A DNA stretch of 64,000 bases from Bifidobacterium miconisargentati (GTDB lineage Bacteria > Actinomycetota > Actinomycetes > Actinomycetales > Bifidobacteriaceae), in contig NZ_JAHBBJ010000009.1 in the NCBI RefSeq assembly GCF_019331675.1, forward strand, positions 1-64,000, given 5' to 3'. Below the pieces are notes generated by a model. That model did not search any database and was not told the origin of the DNA. It saw nothing but the letters and a program-made list of their open reading frames with translations. Both the position numbers and the translations under genes were made by a program. The number at the start of each line of letters is the position of its first letter. Positions within the stretch are counted from its first letter, which is position 1. Shown here one piece after another: positions 37,846 through 45,636 of the stretch.

Positions 37846-37855
37846 GTCGCATAAT
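37827..37855 (+). promoter_or_regulatory. promoter of the GH32 gene
   Basis: A -35 TTGACG (37827-37832) and a -10 CATAAT (37850-37855) are 17 bp apart. The -35 lies inside the first palindrome and the spacer is mostly the second, so repressor binding would exclude RNA polymerase. Confidence 0.75.
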
Positions 37856-37941
37856 GACAAGTGAAACAACCACACCATCGCAACGGCGCCATCACCGTGG
37901 AACGCAACATATCAGTCACCCCATCAAGGCAAAGGACAGCC

Positions 37942-39504
37942 ATGACCGATTTCACCCCGGCAACCCCCGTGTTCAATCCCATCCTCGATCATCAGGCCGA
38001 GCTGGCCAAGGCGGAGGAGGGAGTGGCCGCACTCGCCGCCAAGCGCGTCGACCGCTGGTACCCGAAGTACCACATCGCCTCAAACGGCGGTTGGATCAAC
38101 GACCCGAACGGCCTGTGCTACTACCATGGCCGCTGGCACGTCTTCTACCAGCTGCACCCGTACAGCTCCCACTGGGGCCCGATGCACTGGGGCCACGTCT
38201 CCTCAACCGACATGATCCACTGGAAGCGCGAGCCGATCATGTTCGCCCCCTCCCTGGAGGAGGACAAGCACGGCGTGTTCTCCGGTTCCGCCGTCATCGG
38301 TGACGACGGCAAGTTGCGCTTCTACTACACCGGCCACCGCTGGCGCAGCCCGGAGGACCGCACCGACGACTGGCAGGTGCAGCTGCTCGCCACCCCGGAC
38401 AACGACGAGCTCACCTCCGCCACCAAGCAGGGCATGATCATCGACTGCCCGACCGATCGCGTCTTCCATAACTTCCGCGATCCGAAGGTGTGGAAGACCG
38501 GCGACACCTGGTACATGACCTTCGGCGTCTCCTCCGCCGAAAAGCGCGGCCAGATGTGGCTGTTCACCTCCGAGGACATGGTGTCCTGGAAGTACGAGCG
38601 CGTGCTGTTCGAGCACCCGGATCCGAACGTGTTCATGCTCGAATGCCCCGACTTCTTCCCGCTGAAGGACAAGGACGGCAACGAGAAGTGGGTCATCGGC
38701 TTCTCCGCGATGGGCTCCAAGCCGAACGGTTTCACCAACCGCAACGAGGTCAACGCCGGATACATGATCGGCACGTGGGAACCGGGCGGCGCATTCCAGC
38801 CGGAGACCGAATTCCGCCCGTGGGATTGCGGCCACAACTACTACGCGCCGCAGTCGTTCAACGCCGGTGGCGCGGACGGCCGTCAGATCATCTACGGCTG
38901 GATGGCCCCGTTCATGGACCCCGCACCTTCCATGGAGGACGGCTGGTGCGGCCAGCTCACCCTGCCGCGTGAGATCACGCTCGGCGCGGACGGCGATGTG
39001 GTGACCGCGCCGGTCGCCGAGATGGAGGGCCTGCGCGAGGATACGTACGATCATGGCGCGATCGTGCTTGACGGCGACGGCGAGAAGATCGTCTCCGACG
39101 ACGCCGAGGCCGTCGAAATCGAAATGACCATCGACCTCGACCATTCCACCGCCGAGCGCGCGGGGCTCAAGATCCACGCCACCGAGGACGGCGCGTACAC
39201 GTATGTGGCGTACGACGACCAGCTCGGCCGCGTGGTGCTGGACCGCCAGACCATGAAGCACGGCGATCGCGGTTACCGCACCGCTCCCCTGACCGAGGCC
39301 GAGCTCGCCGCCGGCACGCTGGATTTGCGTGTGTTCGTGGACCGAGGCTCCGTGGAGGTGTACGTCAACGGCGGCCATCAGGTGCTGAGTTCCTATTCCT
39401 ACGCCTCCGAAGGCCCGCGTGCCATCAGGCTTGCGGCCGAATCCGGCTCGCTGACCGTCAGCTCGCTGAAGCTGCATCACCTGAAGTCCATCGGACTGGA
39501 GTAA
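37942..39504 (+). CDS. GH32 beta-fructofuranosidase / sucrose hydrolase
   Basis: A 520-residue glycosidase that releases fructose from sucrose or fructo-oligosaccharides. The five-blade propeller carries the nucleophile D54 in WINDPNG, the stabiliser D190 in FRDPKV and the acid/base E234 in ECPDFF; a C-terminal beta-sandwich follows. There is no signal peptide, so it acts inside the cell and needs a transporter, which is not adjacent. AAAGGA fixes the start; upstream in-frame codons fall within the leader. It is controlled by the operators at 37818-37845. Bifidobacterial cscA/bfrA enzymes are the closest match I recognise. Confidence 0.92.
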   Translation: MTDFTPATPVFNPILDHQAELAKAEEGVAALAAKRVDRWYPKYHIASNGGWINDPNGLCYYHGRWHVFYQLHPYSSHWGPMHWGHVSSTDMIHWKREPIMFAPSLEEDKHGVFSGSAVIGDDGKLRFYYTGHRWRSPEDRTDDWQVQLLATPDNDELTSATKQGMIIDCPTDRVFHNFRDPKVWKTGDTWYMTFGVSSAEKRGQMWLFTSEDMVSWKYERVLFEHPDPNVFMLECPDFFPLKDKDGNEKWVIGFSAMGSKPNGFTNRNEVNAGYMIGTWEPGGAFQPETEFRPWDCGHNYYAPQSFNAGGADGRQIIYGWMAPFMDPAPSMEDGWCGQLTLPREITLGADGDVVTAPVAEMEGLREDTYDHGAIVLDGDGEKIVSDDAEAVEIEMTIDLDHSTAERAGLKIHATEDGAYTYVAYDDQLGRVVLDRQTMKHGDRGYRTAPLTEAELAAGTLDLRVFVDRGSVEVYVNGGHQVLSSYSYASEGPRAIRLAAESGSLTVSSLKLHHLKSIGLE

Positions 39505-39507
39505 TAA

Positions 39508-39592
39508 GCCGACCGCCCGGTCGGCCGGGCGCGGACGTTTGGTCAGTCAATCCCCAAAAAGCCTCGCTGAGCCCATACTGCGCGAGGCTTTT
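39508..39592. terminator. two hairpins ending the GH32 transcript
   Basis: GCCGACC (39508) pairs with GGTCGGC (39519). A second stem GCCTCGC (39561-39567) pairs with GCGAGGC (39582-39588), with AAAAA before and TTTT after it. The second hairpin can terminate in both directions. Confidence 0.8.
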
Positions 39593-39661
39593 CCGTATCC
39601 GCATACCCGTTTTACCGCGCTGGCGTATCCTCAGTGGGGTCCAACAGGGTGGTATTCCCCA

Positions 39662-39696
39662 TTCCGCCCCGGTAAGCGCATGCCATCGGGGCGGAA
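39662..39696. other. isolated 10-bp inverted repeat
   Basis: TTCCGCCCCG (39662-39671) and CGGGGCGGAA (39687-39696) enclose 15 nt; GGTAT/ATACC can extend the stem outward. It lies in a 500-bp gap (39505-40032) without genes. Open frames here are Arg/Pro-rich and unconvincing. The function is unknown. Confidence 0.4.
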
Positions 39697-39861
39697 CAGA
39701 TACCAGATGGCAGATACTCCACGCCATGACCCGGCTCGCAGAGGCAATATGGATGCCAGCTCCCCACTTAGCCCCACTCATCACGTCACGGCAGCGCTAT
39801 CCCTGGCACGGTGCACCGGCGAAGTCCCATCCGAACGGTTGGCATCATCGCGGTTATACTG

Positions 39862-39966
39862 GGAGCCGTTCGCGCGGTTGGTGGCAGCAGCCGTGCCCAC
39901 ATCATAAGGAATCACGCCCCCGCATACGCGACAAGGGGCGTTGGTCTGATGTCTCGCGCGGGCTCC
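39862..39966 (+). ncRNA. candidate structured leader RNA of the thiY-thiX genes
   Basis: A closing helix pairs GGAGCC (39862-39867) and CGCGCG (39871-39876) with CGCGCG (39955-39960) and GGCTCC (39961-39966), with a 3-nt bulge. Inside are two hairpins: GTGG-CA/TGCCCAC (39881-39900) and ACGCCCC/GGGGCGT (39914-39941). The layout is a three-way junction like many riboswitches, but the THI-element sequences are absent. The start point of transcription is unclear; a TATACT lies at 39855-39860. Confidence 0.35.
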
Positions 39967-40032
39967 TCACCTTCCCGTCTGCCGAGAGTCGGACTGTAGC
40001 GCACTATGCGCGGAAGGCAAGGTGACATTGAG

Positions 40033-41106
40033 ATGAAGATTGAAGTCAAGAAGGGTCTGACCAAGCTGGCGGCCGTGTTCGGAGCCGCCGCACTCGGCCT
40101 GTCCGTGGCGGCCTGCGGATCCACCAACACCGCCGATTCCGGCGATTCGGCCAAGGATTCGAGCACCCCCACCGTCTCGTTCATGCTGGACTGGACGCCG
40201 AACACCAACCACATCGGTCTGTACGTGGCCCAGAAGCTCGGCTATTACAAGGACGCCGGCGTCAACGTGAAGATCCTGCCCACCGCGCAGGCCGGCGCGG
40301 AAACCAGCGTCGAGAACGGCGTGGCCAACGTGGGCTTCACCACGCTGAGCAACGTGGCCGCCTTCAACTCGCAGGGCGCCGATCTGAAGTTCGTGTTCGA
40401 CCTGACCCAGAAGCCGGTGGCCCGCTGGTGCGCGCTGGCCTCCCGCACGGACATCAAGACCCCGAAGGACCTGTCCGGCAAGACCTTCGTGAGCTTCGGC
40501 TCGGCCGAGCAGACCGCCGTGGTGCAGCAGATGATCAAGTACGCGGGCGGCACCGGCGAGATCAAGACCGCCACCGCCGGCACCAATACCTTCGAGACGC
40601 TGACCAGCGGCAAGGGTGATTTCGGCGGCTTCTACGTGACCTGGGAGGGCGTGGAGAGCGAGCTCAACGGCCCGGCCCTCAACTGCTTCGTGGCCTCCGA
40701 CTGGGGCGTGCCGGGCAACCCGGACCAGCTCGGCTTCGCCGTGAACTCCTCCTGGCTCAAGGATTCCGCGAACGCCGACGCGCTCAAGAAGTTCATCGAG
40801 GCCACCAAGAAGGGCTACGACTACGCGCTGGCCAACCCGGACAAGGCCGCCGATCTGCTGGTCGAGCAGGCCAAGGAGGCCCAGCTCGATTCCAAGCTGA
40901 CCCGCACCTCCATGGAGGAGATCGCCAAGAACGGCTACTGGACCACGGATGACGCGAAGTCCCTGCCCGGCACCGTGAACTTCGACGACGCCCAGCCGTA
41001 TCTGGACTTCCAGTACAAGGCCGGCACGTACAAGGACAAGGACGGCAAGAACCCGGCCGAAGCCCCGCAGGCCAAAGAACTCGCCACGAACGATTACGTG
41101 GCCTGA
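40033..41106 (+). CDS. thiY: ThiY-like ABC transporter substrate-binding lipoprotein
   Basis: A 357-residue lipoprotein of the NMT1/THI5-like family, whose members bind HMP or other thiamine pyrimidine precursors. The lipobox SVAAC gives lipidated Cys28, and the mature start FMLDWTPNTNHIGLYVAQ is characteristic of ThiY-type proteins. Ligand assignment to HMP rests on this and on the thi operon 10 kb away that can use HMP via ThiD. AAGGTGA precedes the chosen ATG. The permease follows 65 bp later. Confidence 0.8.
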   Translation: MKIEVKKGLTKLAAVFGAAALGLSVAACGSTNTADSGDSAKDSSTPTVSFMLDWTPNTNHIGLYVAQKLGYYKDAGVNVKILPTAQAGAETSVENGVANVGFTTLSNVAAFNSQGADLKFVFDLTQKPVARWCALASRTDIKTPKDLSGKTFVSFGSAEQTAVVQQMIKYAGGTGEIKTATAGTNTFETLTSGKGDFGGFYVTWEGVESELNGPALNCFVASDWGVPGNPDQLGFAVNSSWLKDSANADALKKFIEATKKGYDYALANPDKAADLLVEQAKEAQLDSKLTRTSMEEIAKNGYWTTDDAKSLPGTVNFDDAQPYLDFQYKAGTYKDKDGKNPAEAPQAKELATNDYVA

Positions 41107-41171
41107 CGCCGATAACCGATAACCATGGCCTCCTCCTCGCGAGGGGGCCAATTCATCGGGTAAAGACTGTT

Positions 41172-41948
41172 ATGAAGCAATTGCAATCTTGGCTCGCGCG
41201 CATCGCCCCGCCCGCACTGACCATCGGCGGCCTGCTGGTGGTCTGGGAGGCGGCGGTCCGGGCCGGACATATTTCGGAGCGTGTGCTGGCCGCCCCCACC
41301 CAGATCGTGGCCTCGATGGTCGATACCTGGCCCGACCTCATGACGGCCGCCTCCATCACCGCGTATGAAGGCATCACGGGCTTCGCCATCGCGATCGTGA
41401 CGGGCATCGCCATCGGCATCGGACTGTATGCGTCCAAGACCATGTACCGGGCGTTCTACCCGCTGCTGGCGGCCGCGCAGACCATCCCGCTCATCACGGT
41501 GGCACCGTTGTTCATGATCTGGTTCGGCTTCGAACCGTTGGGCAAGATCGTGATCGTGGCCGTGTTCGGCGTGTTCCCCATCGCCGTGCAGACCGCGCGC
41601 GGACTCAACGCCGTGCCGCAGTTCTATGAGGATGTGGCGCTGACCTGCGGCGCCACGCGATTCTGGACGCTCACGCATGTCAAGCTCAGGGTGGCGGCCC
41701 GCCAGATCTTCGGTGGTCTGCGCATCGCCGCCGCGTACGTCTTCGGCACGGCGGCCACCGCCGAATATCTGGGCGCGATGAACGGCCTGGGCATCTGGCT
41801 GCAGGCCGCGTTCAACTCGTTCCGCACGCCGCTGATCTTCTCCGCCACCGTGGTGGTGATCGCCCAGACGGCGATACTGCTGGGCGTCATCTCGCTGGTG
41901 GAGTGGCTCGCGCTCGGCAATGGCAAGGACGAGGATCTCGACCAGTAG
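41172..41948 (+). CDS. thiX: ThiX-like ABC transporter permease
   Basis: A 258-residue permease of the SsuC/TauC/ThiX type with about six hydrophobic segments and the EAA loop (EDVALTCGATRFWTL, then FGGLRIAAAY). It is the membrane partner of the ThiY-like protein just upstream. The ATPase gene that normally completes such an operon does not follow; instead a 130-bp inverted-repeat structure begins 20 bp after the stop. The ATPase may be encoded elsewhere or shared. Confidence 0.85.
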   Translation: MKQLQSWLARIAPPALTIGGLLVVWEAAVRAGHISERVLAAPTQIVASMVDTWPDLMTAASITAYEGITGFAIAIVTGIAIGIGLYASKTMYRAFYPLLAAAQTIPLITVAPLFMIWFGFEPLGKIVIVAVFGVFPIAVQTARGLNAVPQFYEDVALTCGATRFWTLTHVKLRVAARQIFGGLRIAAAYVFGTAATAEYLGAMNGLGIWLQAAFNSFRTPLIFSATVVVIAQTAILLGVISLVEWLALGNGKDEDLDQ

Positions 41949-41967
41949 AAACCTAGCCTAAGGAAGA

Positions 41968-42097
41968 GGCGGCTGGTGGGATGCGTGTTGTTCGGACCGT
42001 AAGCAGCGGAGGCGCATGCTATGCTCTGCGAGCATGCGCCGGAGCGAGGCCGAACGGCCTTGAGTGTGTCGGAACAACACGCATCCCACCAGCCGCC
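41968..42097. mobile_element. 130-bp inverted-repeat element (MITE-like), type unknown
   Basis: A perfect 26-bp inverted repeat forms the ends (41968-41993 and 42072-42097, beginning GGCGGCTGGTGG), extendable past one mismatch. Near the centre GGCGCATGCT (42011) and AGCATGCGCC (42031) form a second perfect 10-bp stem. There is no open frame. No clear target duplication is visible. It could be a non-autonomous transposable element, a two-way terminator, or a structured RNA. Confidence 0.5.
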
Positions 42098-42143
42098 GGA
42101 CACCCTATTGGAAGGGTCAACTACCCCGGCTTGGGTTCGGTGA

Positions 42144-42166
42144 GGCTCTCCTCAGCGAGGGGAGCC
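42144..42166 (+). repeat. fragment of the dispersed palindromic repeat
   Basis: Only the right-hand stem is present: GGCTCTCCTC-AGC-GAGGGGAGCC with one mismatch. On the plus strand AGTTTTACT follows, so it may end the thiYX transcript. The uppS stop codon lies 5 bp beyond. Confidence 0.7.
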
Positions 42167-42170
42167 AGTT

Positions 42171-42959
42171 TTACTTGGCATTGCCGAATCGACGGTCACG
42201 GTGGATGTAGTGGTCGATGGAGCGCCAGAGGACCTCACGGCCGCAGTCGGGGAAGAGTTCGGGCACGAAGTCGAGTTCAGCGTAGGCGGCCTCCCACGGC
42301 AGGAAGTTCGACGTGCGCTGCTCGCCGGACGTACGAATCACCAGATCGCAGTCGGGAATATCCGGGTTGTACAGGTGGTCGGCGATCATCTTCTCGGTGA
42401 CGCGGTCGCCGGAAATCCTGCCGTCACGCACCTCGCGGGCGATAGCGGCGCAGGCGTCGGCGATTTCGGCGCGCCCGCCGTAGTTGATGCAGAACACCAC
42501 ATCGATGACCTTGTTGTTCTTCGTGCGCTCCTGTGCGATCTCCAGCTCGTCGATCACCGACTTCCACAGCTTCGGACGGCGGCCGGACCAGCGCACGCGC
42601 ACGCCCCACTCGTCCATCTGCGCCACGCGGCGGTGGATGATCTCACGCGAGAACCCCATGAGGAAGCGCACTTCCTGCGGCGAGCGCTTCCAGTTCTCGG
42701 TGGAGAACGTGTAGAGCGACAGGTAGCGCACGCCCGCCTCGATGGCGCCGGCGATGGTGTCGAACACCACTGGTTCGGCGGCCTGATGACCGTTGGTGCG
42801 GATCATGCCGCGCTGCTTGGCCCAGCGGCCGTTGCCGTCCATGATGACGCCCACATGACGGGGCACCTTGTCCTTGGGGAAATCGGGGATGCGGGCGGGG
42901 TCGGAAAACGGTGCCGCCGGAATGCTCAACGAAGTGTAGTCGACGTTCTCAAAAGCCAT
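42171..42959 (-). CDS. uppS: isoprenyl (undecaprenyl) diphosphate synthase
   Basis: A 262-residue cis-prenyltransferase that builds the C55 (or similar) lipid carrier for cell-wall synthesis. It has the substrate motif VGVIMDGNGRWA with the catalytic Asp, the NWKRS-type FSTENW stretch, and the C-terminal RTSGEQRTSNFLPWE. The N-terminus carries about 35 extra residues. The start at 42959 is 2 bp after the recO stop, and the pair is translationally coupled. It works with ispG and dxr encoded 3 kb away in isoprenoid supply. Confidence 0.93.
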   Translation of the reverse strand: MAFENVDYTSLSIPAAPFSDPARIPDFPKDKVPRHVGVIMDGNGRWAKQRGMIRTNGHQAAEPVVFDTIAGAIEAGVRYLSLYTFSTENWKRSPQEVRFLMGFSREIIHRRVAQMDEWGVRVRWSGRRPKLWKSVIDELEIAQERTKNNKVIDVVFCINYGGRAEIADACAAIAREVRDGRISGDRVTEKMIADHLYNPDIPDCDLVIRTSGEQRTSNFLPWEAAYAELDFVPELFPDCGREVLWRSIDHYIHRDRRFGNAK

Positions 42960-42961
42960 AC

Positions 42962-43681
42962 TCACGAATCTATCAAGCGCAGCGAACGAATCGGCCGCTC
43001 CAGGTAATACTCCCCCCAATCTTCAACCAACTGTTCGGCGACGGTGTCGAGCGGCTCGGCGTCGAGCACCGTCCAGTCGCCGTCCACGAGCGCCGCGAAC
43101 TGGCGCAGGGCGAGCGGTGGGATGCGGCGGGCGTCCGTGGTGTGGTCGGCCTCGCACATCACGCCTCCGGCCGCGATGGACAGGTAGGCGCCTTCGCGTT
43201 GGCCGCACACCACGCAGGTGGTGAGTCGCGGCGTCCAGCCGGCCAGGGCAAGCGCGCGCATCACGTAGGAGTCGCCGATGGCCCGCGGCGCGTGAGCGTG
43301 TTTGGCGAGCGCGTTCAAGGCGCCGATGACGAGCCGGTACTGCCGCACGGTCTGCTCGTGTTCGGTGTTCACCAGTTTGTCCGCGGTCTCCACGATGACG
43401 TTGGCGGCCTCGTACGCCGCGTAATCGGTGGCGATGGCGGCTCCGTACGCGGCCACGGATTCGGCTTGGGAGACCACGTCCAGCGAACGGCCCTCGGCGA
43501 TGAGCACATCCACGCGCATGAACGGTTCGAGCCGGGCGCCGAACCGCGATTTGATGCGTCGCACGCCTTTGGCCACCGCACGTATCTTGCCGTGCCCGCG
43601 GGTCAGCAGGGTGATGATGCGGTCCGCCTCACCGAGTTTGGCGGTCCTCAGGACCACGGCCTCGTCACGGTAGAGCGACAT
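42962..43681 (-). CDS. recO: DNA repair protein RecO
   Basis: A 239-residue recombination mediator that loads RecA on SSB-coated DNA with RecR. The N-terminal OB fold is VVLRTAKLGEADRIITLLT..GKIRAVAKGVRR (quoted in parts), followed by a helical domain and a zinc-like site with CVVCG (residues about 157-161) and a later Cys and His in MCEADH; the usual last CxxC is replaced by C-x3-H. It precedes uppS, an order seen in other actinobacteria. Confidence 0.93.
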   Translation of the reverse strand: MSLYRDEAVVLRTAKLGEADRIITLLTRGHGKIRAVAKGVRRIKSRFGARLEPFMRVDVLIAEGRSLDVVSQAESVAAYGAAIATDYAAYEAANVIVETADKLVNTEHEQTVRQYRLVIGALNALAKHAHAPRAIGDSYVMRALALAGWTPRLTTCVVCGQREGAYLSIAAGGVMCEADHTTDARRIPPLALRQFAALVDGDWTVLDAEPLDTVAEQLVEDWGEYYLERPIRSLRLIDS

Positions 43682-43729
43682 TGGTTTTCTCTCCTCGTTT
43701 CCCGTTTCCGGTAATGGTTCGGAACGCGG

Positions 43730-45541
43730 TCAGTAGATGAACAGCCCCCAGAAGGCGAAGAACAGCAGCACGTTGAGCATGGTGAAGGTAACGAGCCAGA
43801 ACAGCACGCGGCCGAGCCTGGTGGAGGCGAGCACCGGTTCGGTTCCAGTGACGATGCCGTGGACGGCCCCCTTGCGCGGCGGCCATTGGATGAGCCCGCG
43901 AGCGGAGGCGACTTCGATGAGCCGCATGAACACGCGCGACCATGCCCAGACCACCAGCACGGAGACCACCTGGATCACCGGCCAGCTCCAGTACATCACG
44001 CCCGGCGTTTCGGTGGGGGCGCCGCCCCACGCCAGTCGGACCACGCCCATGACCACCTGGCCGAGGCCCGCGGCGAAGATGAGCAGCGTGGCCAGCGTGG
44101 TGAAGGTCAGGGTCAGGAGGGCGCCGCCGAAGCCGTGCGAGAAACCGAGCACGACCGGTTTGGCGGGCAACGGCACGGTTGTCGCCGTTCCGTCCGGCCT
44201 GTCCTGCCCGCGGCCTTTCAGCGCCTGCCTGCGTGCGCGCCGCCAGCGCGAGCGGACCACGATGACGCGGACCAGCGCCACGAGCGCGAGCGTCGCAGAG
44301 GCGATCAGCAGCAGGATCAGCGTGGCGTGCAGGATCAGGCCGTAGATGGTGCCGGCGCGACGCGCCTTCAGCGCGCCCGGCAGGCCGATGGACTGGTACA
44401 GGTCGGTGCCGGCCACCCGTTCGCTGGTCTGTTTGAGGCCCGCGGCGGTGCCGACGGCCCAGTCGATGAGGTCGTCCACGTAGGCATCGGCGAACGGCGT
44501 TCCGGCTTCGGATTCGTCGCCCAGGCGCAGCACATGGTTGGCCACCGGATAGCTGCGGACCGTCACATCCCAGTTGCCGGCGCGGTGCGCCTCGTACAGG
44601 ATCGCTCGCACGCCGTCCACCTGCGCGGTCATCACGTCCTTGGACCCGTACGCCACGTAGGTGGGAATGTCGTACGCACCGGGACCGAGGGTACGGATGT
44701 CGAAGTTCGTCAGTCCCACCACGGTGCCGTCCGCGCTGAACAGTCGCTGCACGATGGATTGGTAGCCGTCGTTCGCGCCAGCCAGCGTGAAGTCCTGGGT
44801 CACGAAGAAGCCGAGGGATTGGCGGGGGCTGAAGACCATCGGACTTAACAGGATCTGGAAAGCGATGTCCGGGTCGTCCTCGAGCAGGTACGAGGAGATC
44901 CATGTGGATTCGGAGGTGGCGTAGATGCCGACCTTTGAGGCGTCCACGTTGTTCTGGTCACGCAGGTAGGCGATGACCTGGTCGTAGGCCTTGGCGGAGG
45001 CCGGGTAGTCGCGGTTGATGTCGGTGGTGTTCCAGACGGGCTTGTCCAGCACGGCGGTCACGAAGCCGGCGGAGGCCATGTCCGCGGCCACGTCGCCGAA
45101 GGAGTTGTCGCAGGTGCCGTAGCCCGCGCCGTGCATGAAGACGACGGCCGGGCGCTTGCCGGAGGCGCCTTCGGGCTCGCGGATGAGTACCTTGATGGCC
45201 TGCACGCCCTGTTCATTGGCCTTGTTCCGTACGCCCGCCTGCGTGGTCAGGGATCCGTCGCGCGCGATGTTGAGGGTGACGTACCGCTCGGTGACGGTGT
45301 ACGAACCTTTGTCCGGCAGACCGGAACCGGTGGCGGTGTCGAAGGTGACCGCCGTGTCGTCGCTGAGGGTGGCCATCGATTGGCCTGTGGGTTCGATGTT
45401 CCACGGCACGATGGTGATGTTGGAGACGGCCGCGAGGATGCCGAACAGCATGATGAAGATGGGCAGGCTGACCATCAGCCGATGGCCGCGGGTCCATGGC
45501 CGGGTTTCGCTCTGCTGTTCCTGATTCGACACGCAGACCAT
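43730..45541 (-). CDS. membrane-bound alpha/beta-hydrolase-like protein
   Basis: A 603-residue protein. A membrane segment near residues 23-45 leads to an extracellular alpha/beta-hydrolase domain of about 330 residues with VVFMHGAGYG (oxyanion region) and GIYATSESTW (probable nucleophile Ser in A-T-S-E-S, a degenerate GxSxG). Four to five further hydrophobic segments fill residues 395-603, with a basic cytoplasmic loop. The layout suggests an anchored acyl- or peptidyl-hydrolase acting on the cell surface. No strong ribosome site precedes the ATG. The function is unknown. Confidence 0.75.
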   Translation of the reverse strand: MVCVSNQEQQSETRPWTRGHRLMVSLPIFIMLFGILAAVSNITIVPWNIEPTGQSMATLSDDTAVTFDTATGSGLPDKGSYTVTERYVTLNIARDGSLTTQAGVRNKANEQGVQAIKVLIREPEGASGKRPAVVFMHGAGYGTCDNSFGDVAADMASAGFVTAVLDKPVWNTTDINRDYPASAKAYDQVIAYLRDQNNVDASKVGIYATSESTWISSYLLEDDPDIAFQILLSPMVFSPRQSLGFFVTQDFTLAGANDGYQSIVQRLFSADGTVVGLTNFDIRTLGPGAYDIPTYVAYGSKDVMTAQVDGVRAILYEAHRAGNWDVTVRSYPVANHVLRLGDESEAGTPFADAYVDDLIDWAVGTAAGLKQTSERVAGTDLYQSIGLPGALKARRAGTIYGLILHATLILLLIASATLALVALVRVIVVRSRWRRARRQALKGRGQDRPDGTATTVPLPAKPVVLGFSHGFGGALLTLTFTTLATLLIFAAGLGQVVMGVVRLAWGGAPTETPGVMYWSWPVIQVVSVLVVWAWSRVFMRLIEVASARGLIQWPPRKGAVHGIVTGTEPVLASTRLGRVLFWLVTFTMLNVLLFFAFWGLFIY

Positions 45542-45583
45542 TGTGGCACCGGGCCTGCCCTGTTATGTCGGCGGCGAACAACG

Positions 45584-45616
45584 AAAACGCCACCGGCCCG
45601 GTAAGGGCCGATGGCG
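45584..45616 (-). terminator. rho-independent terminator after ispG
   Basis: CGCCACCGGCCC pairs with GGGCCGATGGCG around a 5-nt loop (one G-U type mismatch). On the minus strand the stem is followed by UUUUCGUU. It ends the metalloprotease-to-ispG operon on the minus strand. Confidence 0.88.
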
Positions 45617-45636
45617 GAATACAGCAATGGGATATG

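Noticed and set aside
39539..39907. 122-codon frame in the gap after the GH32 gene
   Set aside because: It begins inside the terminator hairpin region, has no ribosome site and no conserved-looking sequence.
39862..39966. TPP riboswitch before thiY
   Set aside because: A GGGGCGTTGGTCTGATG stretch recalls the first half, but the CUGAGA and ACC-GAACCUGAU-like halves are absent.
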